A stretch of DNA of 55,123 bases from Alphaproteobacteria bacterium (lineage in GTDB: Bacteria > Pseudomonadota > Alphaproteobacteria > Sphingomonadales > Sphingomonadaceae): contig JAUIIG010000017.1 in NCBI GenBank assembly GCA_030431875.1, forward strand, positions 1 through 55,123, given 5' to 3'. Shown piece by piece: positions 33,138 through 42,765 of the stretch. The stretch's first letter is position 1, and the number at the start of each line of letters is the position of its first letter. The notes below the pieces were generated by a model. The model made no database searches, was not told the DNA's origin, and saw only the letters and a list, made by a program, of their open reading frames with translations. The position numbers and the translations under genes were made by a program.

Positions 33138-33629
33138 TTACTCCGCTGCAGCTTCCGGCGTGTCACCGGGCGCGCGGATCTGCACCGGGAAGCTGCACTT
33201 GTCGCCGCGCACGAATGTGAGGGTTACTTCAGTCTCGCCGCCGACAGCCAGGTCTTCGCCCGGCTCCATGGCCATGACGTGCAGGCCGCCCGGCTCGAAG
33301 GCCACGCTCTCGCCCGCAGGCACATCCAGTTGCAGCACCTCGTCCATCGAAGGCTGCAGGTTCCAGGTGCCCATTTCGTGCAAGGCCGCGCTGCCCGCGC
33401 CGGCGACATCGGCGCCGGCGATCATCTTGGCTTCTTCGCCGCTGTTGGTGATGGTGAAATAGACCGCCGCGGGATCACCAGCGACAGCCGCCATGGACAT
33501 CCACCCACCGTCGACTTCTATGCCCGGAGGACAGTCTGGAGCCTCGGCAACCACTTCTTCGGCGGGTTCATCGCCGCAGGCTGCCAGTGCCAGGATCGCC
33601 ACGCTGGCCAAAACGCTCTTGCTGTTCAT
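33138..33629 (-). CDS. Periplasmic copper chaperone PCu(A)C lipoprotein
   Basis: A 163-residue lipoprotein (lipobox ALAAC, Cys18) of the PCu(A)C/DUF461 family, which carries Cu(I) to the CuA centre of cytochrome oxidase in the periplasm. The copper motif H-x10-M-x21-H-x-M is exact: H84, M95, H117 and M119. The usual partner Sco is not in the window. The ATG at 33629 is preceded by GAGAGGA. Eleven bases separate its stop from the start of the zincin gene, so it may head that minus-strand operon. It is divergent from dnaK. Confidence 0.92.
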   Translation of the reverse strand: MNSKSVLASVAILALAACGDEPAEEVVAEAPDCPPGIEVDGGWMSMAAVAGDPAAVYFTITNSGEEAKMIAGADVAGAGSAALHEMGTWNLQPSMDEVLQLDVPAGESVAFEPGGLHVMAMEPGEDLAVGGETEVTLTFVRGDKCSFPVQIRAPGDTPEAAAE

Positions 33630-33676
33630 TACATTCCTCTCCGTCAATCTGCCGCAATTTCTAGGCGCGGACCTCC

Positions 33677-33704
33677 CTTGTGCCAAGCAAAACCGCACCT
33701 ATAT
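33677..33704 (+). promoter_or_regulatory. Alphaproteobacterial sigma-32 promoter of dnaK
   Basis: CTTG (33677-33680), a 17-base spacer and CCTATAT (33698-33704) match the alphaproteobacterial heat-shock consensus CTTG-N17-18-CYTATNT almost perfectly. It lies about 100 bases upstream of the dnaK ATG. No CIRCE element is nearby, so dnaK is probably under RpoH alone. Confidence 0.8.
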
Positions 33705-33803
33705 CCCGGCTCAAGACTGAGCTTTTATCGAGCTGCCGAACGGCTTCGCCGCTTACCTGGGGAGCCCAATGTGCAGCGTCCAACATGAAAGAGACGGGGT
33801 AAT

Positions 33804-35741
<1,938 letters not shown>

Positions 35742-35761
35742 TCCGACGATGAAAAAGCAGC

Positions 35762-35792
35762 CCGCCACCGACGCCACAAGCGCCGGTGGCGG
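35762..35792 (+). other. Intercistronic stem-loop between dnaK and dnaJ
   Basis: CCGCCACCG (35762-35770) pairs perfectly with CGGTGGCGG (35784-35792), loop 13 bases, starting 21 bases after the dnaK stop and ending 20 bases before the dnaJ ATG. No T run follows. It probably stabilises the dnaK message 3' end or lowers dnaJ expression. Confidence 0.65.
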
Positions 35793-35812
35793 TATGCTTC
35801 GAGGGATCACGA

Positions 35813-36946
35813 ATGTCCGCTACTGAAATCGATTTCTATGAACTGCTGGGCGTGTCGCGCGATGCCGACGGCACGACCATCAAGTCTGCCTATCGCAAGA
35901 TGGCGATGAAGTATCACCCGGATCGCAATCCGGGCGATACCGAGGCCGAAGCCCAGTTCAAGGCCTGCAGCGCGGCCTATGAAGTGCTGAAAGACCCGCA
36001 AAAACGCGCTGCCTACGATCGTTATGGCCATGCTGCCTTCCAGCAAGGCGGCGGCGGTGCCGGTCCCGGAGGCATGGGCGGCGCCGATTTCGGCGACCTT
36101 GGCGATATTTTCGAAACCATTTTCGGCAGCGCCTTTGGTGGCGGTGGCGGCGGACGCCAGCGCCCGCGTCGCGGGGCCGACCTTCGCTATGACATGCAGG
36201 TGACCCTGGAAGAGGCTTTCCACGGCAAGGACGCGGAAATCACCGTCGAAGTGGCCTCCCAATGCGATCCCTGCAGCGGCTCGGGCGCCGAACCCGGCAC
36301 CGGCAAGCGTCGCTGCGAACTGTGCGGCGGGCACGGCAAGGTCCGCGCACAGCAGGGCCTGTTCGTCATCGAACGTCCGTGCCCCACCTGCAGCGGCCGC
36401 GGCGAAGTGCTCGAACAGCCATGCTCCAACTGCCGCGGCGAGGGCCGTGTCGACAAGGAACAGGTATACGAAGTCGATATCCCGCCGGGCGTCGATAACG
36501 GCACACGCATCCGCCTGTCCGGCAAGGGCGAAGCGGGGCCCATGGGCGCGCCTCCGGGAGATCTCTATATCTTCGTACACGTCAAGCCGCACGCGGTGTT
36601 CGAACGCGAAGGCACTTCGCTGTTCACGCGGGTGCCGGTCAGCTTCACCACGGCAGCCCTCGGCCAGACGATTGATATACCTGGTCTCGACGGCGAGACT
36701 CATTCAATCGACATCCCTGCGGGCATCCAATCCGGGAAGCAGCTGCGCAAGCGCGGCGCGGGCATGCCGGTACTCCAGGGCCGTGGTCGCGGTGACCTGG
36801 TAGTGGAAGTGCAGGTAGAAACCCCCACCAAACTCAGCAGCCGCCAGAAGGAACTGCTGCGCGAATTCCGCGAGACCGAGACGGGCGAGGAATGCCCCGA
36901 AAGCCGCGGTTTCTTCGACAAGCTGAAGGAAGCCTTCGGAGGTTAA
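35813..36946 (+). CDS. dnaJ: Chaperone DnaJ (Hsp40)
   Basis: A 377-residue type A Hsp40. The J-domain has the HPD triad at H35-D37; a Gly-rich linker (about residues 77-120) is followed by four zinc-binding CxxCxGxG repeats: CDPCSGSG, CELCGGHG, CPTCSGRG and CSNCRGEG. The ATG at 35813 gives the correct N-terminus (MSATEIDFYELLGVSRD); an in-frame extension to 35786 overlaps the stem-loop. It stimulates DnaK ATPase and is presumably co-transcribed with dnaK. Confidence 0.98.
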   Translation: MSATEIDFYELLGVSRDADGTTIKSAYRKMAMKYHPDRNPGDTEAEAQFKACSAAYEVLKDPQKRAAYDRYGHAAFQQGGGGAGPGGMGGADFGDLGDIFETIFGSAFGGGGGGRQRPRRGADLRYDMQVTLEEAFHGKDAEITVEVASQCDPCSGSGAEPGTGKRRCELCGGHGKVRAQQGLFVIERPCPTCSGRGEVLEQPCSNCRGEGRVDKEQVYEVDIPPGVDNGTRIRLSGKGEAGPMGAPPGDLYIFVHVKPHAVFEREGTSLFTRVPVSFTTAALGQTIDIPGLDGETHSIDIPAGIQSGKQLRKRGAGMPVLQGRGRGDLVVEVQVETPTKLSSRQKELLREFRETETGEECPESRGFFDKLKEAFGG

Positions 36947-36958
36947 GCTTTATCATGC

Positions 36959-36978
36959 GAAGCCGCCTCCGCGGTTTC
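36959..36978 (+). terminator. Stem-loop after dnaJ
   Basis: GAAGCCGC and GCGGTTTC pair (one G-U) around a CTCC loop, 12 bases after the dnaJ stop. No T run follows, so termination is uncertain. It lies in the 103-base gap before the convergent patatin gene. Confidence 0.45.
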
Positions 36979-37049
36979 GTCCTCGCTAGACGCGCAGCAA
37001 AGCAGCACCCGCTGCGGGCGGGCAGTCGCCCTTGCCGCCTTTCAGTCAG

Positions 37050-39371
37050 TCAGCCCGCGCCAAGTTTGGCGATGATCTCCGCACGCAAGGCGGCGACGAG
37101 TTCAGGCTTGCAGTTGCCGCTCTTCTCTTCCTCTTCGCAGATGGCCAGGAAGGCATCGCGCTTGAACGCGAGGCAGGCTGAATTGTCATAGCCATGGGGC
37201 ACGGTCGAGCACACGAGGTCGATCATTCGTTCGGCGCCGTGGAAACGCCCCCAGAGGTAATCGTTCTCGCGGTAGGCGCGGCTGAAGAACGCGCCGAAAT
37301 TGAAGAACTCGGTTCCCCTCAGGGTGGCCGCCGTCCCGCCTTTACGGATGGCCGAGCAGTCTTCCGGGCTGATGCGGTCAACCTTCACTGGATCGAATTC
37401 GGTCAGGCCCTCGTTGCGAACCAGCGGCAGGGTGGAAACGTCGTAGAAGGGGAAGCCAAGGTAGGCGAGTAGTACCCGACGCCGCAGGTCGCGCGGCATG
37501 GCAGCCAGGGCCTCGACCAGAACTTCCTCCGCCGCCTCGTCGGTTGCCCGCAACTCGCGTTTGGAGGCTAGCGCATCAAGGAAGGCACCGGGTTCGTCCA
37601 TCACCCGCGCAGCGACCGTAGCAAAGTCATCACCCAGCGAAGTGACGTCTTCGCGTGCAAAATAAAGCGCCAGCGCACGGTAGACCGCGTCGCGGGCATC
37701 CTGCAGCCCCTCGTCGGAGATTTCCGGGTCCAGCTCCCAATCGCGTGACAGGCGCCGCGCCAGCAGTCGCAGGCGGCGCACACGGAAGACAAGATCGTGA
37801 TCGCGAAAGAAGTCGATCGCCGCTTCGCTTGCCCCGCCGCCCTTCCTGCCGCCGAGGCCTTGCAACCCGCGCGCTTCGATCTCGGCCCGCAAGCGATTGG
37901 CGATTTGGTCCGCCGACGGCATGTCGAGGCTCGAAGATGCCGCCCGGGCCAGCTCGGCAAGCCGGTCGATAATACCGCTCAACTTGGCCTGCGCGTAGGA
38001 ATGGAAGGCATAGCCGGCCCGCTCCGCTGCCGCCTGCTGCGCCTTCGCCCGCCAGTTCGCGAGCCGCTTGCGCGTGGGACGATCGAGGAACAACGTGTGG
38101 CCGAACAGCTTTTCGACGGCTGCATCGACTTCCGGCCGGAGCGCGTTGACCATCAGGCGCAGCTTTTCCGCCTCGCGAGTCTGGTGCTCCAGCACGTCCA
38201 GATTGTCGCGGATCGGTTGTTCGCGCGGGATGCCCGACAGCGAGCCGATAATGGCGGCGAAGAAGCTGACCGGCTTCACCTCGTCACCCTGTTCCGGCCG
38301 TGCCTGTCGCGGGGAGGGGTCGATATAGACGAAACGCCGGTCCACTTCGCGCTGGGCCGGACGCGAACTAAGCCGCTCGATGGCTCCGGCAAAGGGAGCG
38401 TTGACCAGTACCGAACCATCCACCAGCGCCACGTGCTCAGTGGTCCCGCGCTCGACATGGACCGGCATGACGCGCCGCAGGAAGGCTTCGCGCCCCGGCC
38501 AGTCGTGGTCGCACAGGCCGTCAATCTCGGCGAGGCGAAGCGGTGGGAAGGCCCCGGGAAAGCTCGCCGTGGCGCGCGCCGCCAATGTCAGTTCACACAA
38601 GGGCGCAAGCTGGTGTCCGCCGTCTGCCGGTGCCTTGCTGCGGAAGCCGATCGGCATGCGGTGCTCCGGCTCCTCCACCTGCGGTGGGGAGTTGAGCCGC
38701 AGCGTCTCCAGCCGTCCGCGAAAGTCAGTTGCGGTCACCAGCAGGTCCAGCGGGTGGCGCTCGGGCAGCAGGGGCGGCCCCGCCGGTGTCTTCTCCATGG
38801 CCTGCAAGGCATCGTGGATCAGCGCCGTGAAGCCCGGGCCGGAGAAGGGCGGTTCGAACCAGCGCCCGCGGACCAGCCTGGAAATCTTGTGCCGCACCTC
38901 TGTACGGGTTTCCGCCGCCACCGTTTCCACCACCGTGTTGCCCGGTCCACGCGTCAGGTACCAGACAAAGGGGCGCATGTAGGCGCGCGCCAGCAGGTTC
39001 GACCACGGCCGAGCCTTCGGGTCGACCAGCGTTTCGACATCGGCCGTATCCAACCACAACTCCGTCAGCGGTTCGAGACTGCGTCCCGAATGAATCGCCT
39101 GCGCCAGGAATACCGCGTTGATGCCGCCGGCGCTGGCACCGGTGATGATGTCCGGCAGTACCCGCAGACGCAGGTCATGCTGCGCCTCAAGCTCGTTGAG
39201 CATGCGCTGGTAGACCGCCTCCGAGCCGGCTTCATGCAGGGCATCCGGGGTATGGTGCGCCTGGCTGGCACGAGCGAGCTTCCACAGCTCCTTCGTGACC
39301 CCGTGCATGTAGACCGCCAGGCTAACGCCGCCGTAGCAGACCAGCGCAATCCTGAGTTCCTTCTGCCGCAT
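37050..39371 (-). CDS. Patatin-like protein with DUF3376
   Basis: A 773-residue protein with an N-terminal patatin phospholipase domain: glycine oxyanion strip YGGVSLAVYMHG (13-24), nucleophile S80 in ITGASAGGINAVF and the catalytic Asp of the dyad D318-G319 in LVDGSVLVNAPF. The long C-terminal half is helical and matches the DUF3376 architecture seen in actinobacterial and alphaproteobacterial patatins. No signal peptide or obvious transmembrane segment, so it is probably a cytoplasmic or membrane-associated lipase. It faces dnaJ convergently and is divergent from the MBL hydrolase gene. Its physiological lipid is unknown. Confidence 0.88.
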   Translation of the reverse strand: MRQKELRIALVCYGGVSLAVYMHGVTKELWKLARASQAHHTPDALHEAGSEAVYQRMLNELEAQHDLRLRVLPDIITGASAGGINAVFLAQAIHSGRSLEPLTELWLDTADVETLVDPKARPWSNLLARAYMRPFVWYLTRGPGNTVVETVAAETRTEVRHKISRLVRGRWFEPPFSGPGFTALIHDALQAMEKTPAGPPLLPERHPLDLLVTATDFRGRLETLRLNSPPQVEEPEHRMPIGFRSKAPADGGHQLAPLCELTLAARATASFPGAFPPLRLAEIDGLCDHDWPGREAFLRRVMPVHVERGTTEHVALVDGSVLVNAPFAGAIERLSSRPAQREVDRRFVYIDPSPRQARPEQGDEVKPVSFFAAIIGSLSGIPREQPIRDNLDVLEHQTREAEKLRLMVNALRPEVDAAVEKLFGHTLFLDRPTRKRLANWRAKAQQAAAERAGYAFHSYAQAKLSGIIDRLAELARAASSSLDMPSADQIANRLRAEIEARGLQGLGGRKGGGASEAAIDFFRDHDLVFRVRRLRLLARRLSRDWELDPEISDEGLQDARDAVYRALALYFAREDVTSLGDDFATVAARVMDEPGAFLDALASKRELRATDEAAEEVLVEALAAMPRDLRRRVLLAYLGFPFYDVSTLPLVRNEGLTEFDPVKVDRISPEDCSAIRKGGTAATLRGTEFFNFGAFFSRAYRENDYLWGRFHGAERMIDLVCSTVPHGYDNSACLAFKRDAFLAICEEEEKSGNCKPELVAALRAEIIAKLGAG

Positions 39372-39468
39372 GGCGCGCTTGATGGCAGATGCGAAGCCTT
39401 CACGCTAGCCGCTCGACACTATCCGGAAGGACGGATAACCTCGCGGTAGAAAAAGGGGAGGATAATCG

Positions 39469-40362
39469 ATGAGAATGACCGCTGCCGCGCTGCTGGCCTG
39501 CACCGCATTGGCCAGCCCTGTCATGGCGCAGGACATGGACGAGGTTGAAATCCGCGCGGTGGAATTGCGGCCCGGAGTAGCGGTTCTGTTCGGCAATGGT
39601 GGCAATATCGGTGTCAGCTACGGTGAAGACGGCACTATCCTGGTCGACGACCAGTTTGCTCCGCTCAGCGACAAGATCATGGCCGCCGTGGCCGGGCTTG
39701 GAGCGGAGCCCGTTCAGTATGTGATCAACACCCATTGGCACTTCGATCACGCTGGCGGCAACGAGCCTTTCGGTGAAGCCGGGGCCATCATCGTCGCGCA
39801 CGACAATGTGCGGGCGCGGCTCGCTTCAGGCGGCACCGTACTCGGCAATGTCGAGCCTCCTGCACCCGAAGTGGCCTTGCCTGTCCTCACCTACGACCAA
39901 GGCATGACAATCCACGCCAACGGCGACCAGATCGACCTGATGTACCTTGGGGGTGGACACACCGATGGCGATACCGTGGTGTTCTGGCGCGATGCCAACG
40001 TGGTGCACATGGGTGACAACTTCATGCACCAGGCCGGCTGGCCATTCATCGACATCGAAAGCGGCGGCAATGTCGAACACCTGCTGGCTTCGCTTGGCCG
40101 CGTGCTGGCCATGGTCGACGACGAAACGATAGTGATCCCCGGTCACGGCGGGATTACCGACCGCGCCGGCCTCGCCGCGTTTCGCGCCATGGTGGCTGAC
40201 GGGGTCGACCGCGTGAGAGCCCTGCGAGAAGGGGGCATGACGCTGGAGCAGGCGATTGCGGCAGAGCCGGTCGCGGGCCTGTCCAACACGGCGAACGGCT
40301 TCATCTCGGATGATGCCTTTGTCACTGCGGTGTGGCACAGCCTGGATGCCCACAGGCACTGA
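39469..40362 (+). CDS. Periplasmic MBL-fold metallo-hydrolase
   Basis: A 297-residue exported metallo-beta-lactamase-fold protein. The signal peptide ends in PVMAQ (about residue 21). The metal motif HxHxDH is H89-H94 (THWHFDHAGG); further ligands are in GGGHTDGD and in IPGHGG. It resembles the broad SoxH/quinoprotein-relay group of MBL hydrolases rather than antibiotic-degrading B3 enzymes, but that distinction needs structure-based comparison. A GGGGAGGA site precedes the ATG. It reads towards radA with a 45-base gap. Confidence 0.85.
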   Translation: MRMTAAALLACTALASPVMAQDMDEVEIRAVELRPGVAVLFGNGGNIGVSYGEDGTILVDDQFAPLSDKIMAAVAGLGAEPVQYVINTHWHFDHAGGNEPFGEAGAIIVAHDNVRARLASGGTVLGNVEPPAPEVALPVLTYDQGMTIHANGDQIDLMYLGGGHTDGDTVVFWRDANVVHMGDNFMHQAGWPFIDIESGGNVEHLLASLGRVLAMVDDETIVIPGHGGITDRAGLAAFRAMVADGVDRVRALREGGMTLEQAIAAEPVAGLSNTANGFISDDAFVTAVWHSLDAHRH

Positions 40363-40407
40363 CAAGCCTACTTGTGTTCCACGTTTGTTCCGTATAGCTA
40401 GGCTGGC

Positions 40408-41775
40408 ATGGCCAAGCCCAAGAAACGCTACATCTGCACCGAATGCGGCAGCGTCGCTTCCCGCTGGCAGGGCCAGTGCGCCGAGTGCCAGGAATGGAAC
40501 ACGCTCGTCGAAGATGCACCCGATACAAAGTTTGCGGCCAAGCATGATCTTTCGAGCGGGGGCAGGGCGCTGGCTTTCGAAACGCTCGACGAACCAACCA
40601 AGCCGTTAGCGCGCAGACCAACCGGGATCGGTGAGTTCGACCGGGCACTGGGCGGCGGGCTCGTTCCGGGAGCGGCGATCCTGATGGGCGGCGAACCCGG
40701 CATCGGCAAATCGACCTTGCTGCTGCAAGCTGCGGCGAAGATCGCACAGGATGGCGGCTCTGCCGTCTACGTCAGCGGCGAAGAGGCAACCGGGCAGGTG
40801 CGCATGCGGGCAGGGCGGTTGGGCCTCTCCAAGGCCCCGCTCAAACTCGCTGCGGCAACCTCGGTGCGGGATATCCTGACGACGCTGGGACAGGACAATC
40901 CGCCAGACCTGCTGGTGGTCGATTCGATCCAGACCATGCATTCGGACATGATCGAAGGTGCACCGGGCACGGTCAGCCAGGTGCGCGCCTCGGCCTTCGA
41001 GCTGATCCGCTTCGCCAAGGAGAAAGGCACCGCCCTGGTGCTGGTCGGCCATGTCACAAAGGACGGCAATATCGCCGGGCCGCGCGTCTTGGAACACATG
41101 GTTGACACCGTGATGAGCTTCGAAGGCGAACGCAGCCACCAGTACCGTATCCTGCGCTGCCTCAAGAACCGCTTCGGCGCGGTGGACGAAATCGGCGTCT
41201 TCGCCATGGAAGGCCACGGACTGGACGAGGTGACCAACCCGTCGTCGCTGTTCCTGTCCGGACGTGACCAGCCTATCGCCGGCGCTGCCGTTTTCCCTGC
41301 CCTCGAAGGGACCCGACCGGTGCTCGTGGAAATCCAAGCGCTGATCGTCCGATTGCAGTCGGGCGCAACGCCTCGCCGAGCAGTCGTGGGCTGGGATAGC
41401 GGGCGACTGGCCATGCTGCTGGCAGTACTGGAATCGCGCTGCGGGCTGAGCTTTTCGACGGCGGAAGTCTACCTGAACGTGGCGGGTGGTTACCGGCTTT
41501 CCGACCCGGCGGCAGACCTTGCCGTGGCCGCTGCCCTCGTCAGCGCGCTGGCGGACAAGCCGCTGCCGGCGAGTGCCGTATGGTTTGGCGAGCTCGCGCT
41601 TTCGGGCGAGGTGCGGCCCGTTGCTCACGGCAATGTTCGGCAGAAGGAAGCCGCAAAGCTCGGATTTGAAACCGCATTTGGTCCACAGGATGGCGGTCAG
41701 AACGTGTCTGGCTTGCGATATTCGGAGGTCGGCAGCGCCACCTCGCTCGTTGACCGGGTGATGGCATCGGCATAA
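40408..41775 (+). CDS. radA: DNA repair protein RadA
   Basis: A 455-residue RecA-paralogue that drives branch migration in recombination repair. The N-terminal C4 zinc finger is C10, C13, C24, C27. Walker A is GEPGIGKST (95-103), the RadA-specific KNRFG motif is in CLKNRFGAVDEIGVF, and the C-terminal Lon-protease-like domain has ALSGEVRPVAHGNVRQKEAAKLG. cvpA follows after 12 bases, a common neighbour. Confidence 0.97.
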   Translation: MAKPKKRYICTECGSVASRWQGQCAECQEWNTLVEDAPDTKFAAKHDLSSGGRALAFETLDEPTKPLARRPTGIGEFDRALGGGLVPGAAILMGGEPGIGKSTLLLQAAAKIAQDGGSAVYVSGEEATGQVRMRAGRLGLSKAPLKLAAATSVRDILTTLGQDNPPDLLVVDSIQTMHSDMIEGAPGTVSQVRASAFELIRFAKEKGTALVLVGHVTKDGNIAGPRVLEHMVDTVMSFEGERSHQYRILRCLKNRFGAVDEIGVFAMEGHGLDEVTNPSSLFLSGRDQPIAGAAVFPALEGTRPVLVEIQALIVRLQSGATPRRAVVGWDSGRLAMLLAVLESRCGLSFSTAEVYLNVAGGYRLSDPAADLAVAAALVSALADKPLPASAVWFGELALSGEVRPVAHGNVRQKEAAKLGFETAFGPQDGGQNVSGLRYSEVGSATSLVDRVMASA

Positions 41776-41787
41776 CTTCCGCGCCAG

Positions 41788-42306
41788 ATGACCGCGTTTG
41801 ACCTAATCGTGCTGCTTATTGTCGGCGTTGCTGCCATCGGCGGCTTCTTGCGCGGGTTCGTGCAGGAAGTGGCTTCGATCGCCGCATGGGTCCTGGCGGT
41901 ATTGGCAATCCGCTTCCTGCATACCGACCTAACGGCCGCGATCCTCGAATTCATGGGTTCGCCGGTCACCGCATCCATTCTCGCATTCGCCCTGCTGCTG
42001 CTGGTGCCCTATGCCGCCATGAAACTGATTGCCGGCCAGGCTGCGGCGAGTACGCGCAATTCGGTCCTCAATCCGGTCGACAAGGTGCTGGGCTTCGCAT
42101 TCGGGGCGGTAAAGGGCCTCATCATCGTCGTCGTCGCCTTCTCGCTGCTGGTACTGGGCTATGACACCGTCTGGGGCACGACCGGTCGTCCCTTGTGGAT
42201 TGCCGAAGCACGTACATACCAGCTAGTGGATGCCGGTTCGCGCGAGATGGTCCAGATCATTGCCGAGCGCCGTGCCCGCTTGCAGCACGACGACGAAGGC
42301 GAATGA
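41788..42306 (+). CDS. cvpA: CvpA family membrane protein
   Basis: A 172-residue inner-membrane protein with four hydrophobic segments, starting MTAFDLIVLLIVGVAAIGGFLRGFVQEV as in CvpA (colicin V production protein) family members. The middle PVDKVLGFAFGAVKGLIIV is the other conserved block. The family's actual role is unclear; envelope and stress phenotypes are reported in enterobacteria. It is second in a radA-cvpA-scaffold run; its TGA overlaps the ATG of the scaffold gene. Confidence 0.9.
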   Translation: MTAFDLIVLLIVGVAAIGGFLRGFVQEVASIAAWVLAVLAIRFLHTDLTAAILEFMGSPVTASILAFALLLLVPYAAMKLIAGQAAASTRNSVLNPVDKVLGFAFGAVKGLIIVVVAFSLLVLGYDTVWGTTGRPLWIAEARTYQLVDAGSREMVQIIAERRARLQHDDEGE

Positions 42307-42734
42307 GCGCGGAGCGGCTGTATACGCCCGACATGCTGGCAGCAGCAGTTGAACTGGCGAATTACCCACCCATCGACAACACCCCGTTGCATGGCGAAGC
42401 GCGCTCGCCGACCTGCGGCTCGACCCTCGCAATGGACCTGGTGCTCGACGGATCGGGCGCGCTGGAGCGTGTCGGCATGCTCGTGCGTGCCTGCGCCGTC
42501 GGGCAGGCGGCTGCGGACGTTTTTGCCCGCCACGCCGTCGGCCGGAATCCGGACGAAGTTCGCATGGCGCACGATTGCCTTTCCGGCTGGCTGGAGGAGG
42601 AAGGCCCGGCGCCGCAATGGCCGGATATCGGCCTGATCGCTCCGGCGCGCGACTATCGCGGACGGCACGGCGCCATGCTGTTGCCGTGGAAGGCGGCAAT
42701 GGCGGCTCTTTCCAGCACGGCTGCAGGACGCTAA
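42303..42734 (+). CDS. IscU/NifU-like iron-sulfur scaffold homologue
   Basis: A 143-residue protein of the NifU N-terminal/IscU fold, proposed to handle Fe-S clusters. Two of the three IscU ligand cysteines are recognisable: C38 in SPTCGST and C64 in RACAVGQ. The third (HCS in IscU) corresponds to RHGAMLLPW at 121-129, where Gly replaces Cys; C92 (AHDCLSG) lies elsewhere and may or may not compensate. The ATG at 42303 overlaps the cvpA stop. There are no other isc or suf genes in the window. Scaffold function is therefore uncertain. Confidence 0.78.
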   Translation: MSAERLYTPDMLAAAVELANYPPIDNTPLHGEARSPTCGSTLAMDLVLDGSGALERVGMLVRACAVGQAAADVFARHAVGRNPDEVRMAHDCLSGWLEEEGPAPQWPDIGLIAPARDYRGRHGAMLLPWKAAMAALSSTAAGR

Positions 42735-42765
42735 CTCACCCGCACAAACATATCCGGGGGAGCGC

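Noticed and set aside
37797-39449. 550-codon frame antisense to the patatin gene
   Set aside because: Arg/Gln/His-rich translation, typical antisense shadow; the minus-strand patatin has intact catalytic motifs.
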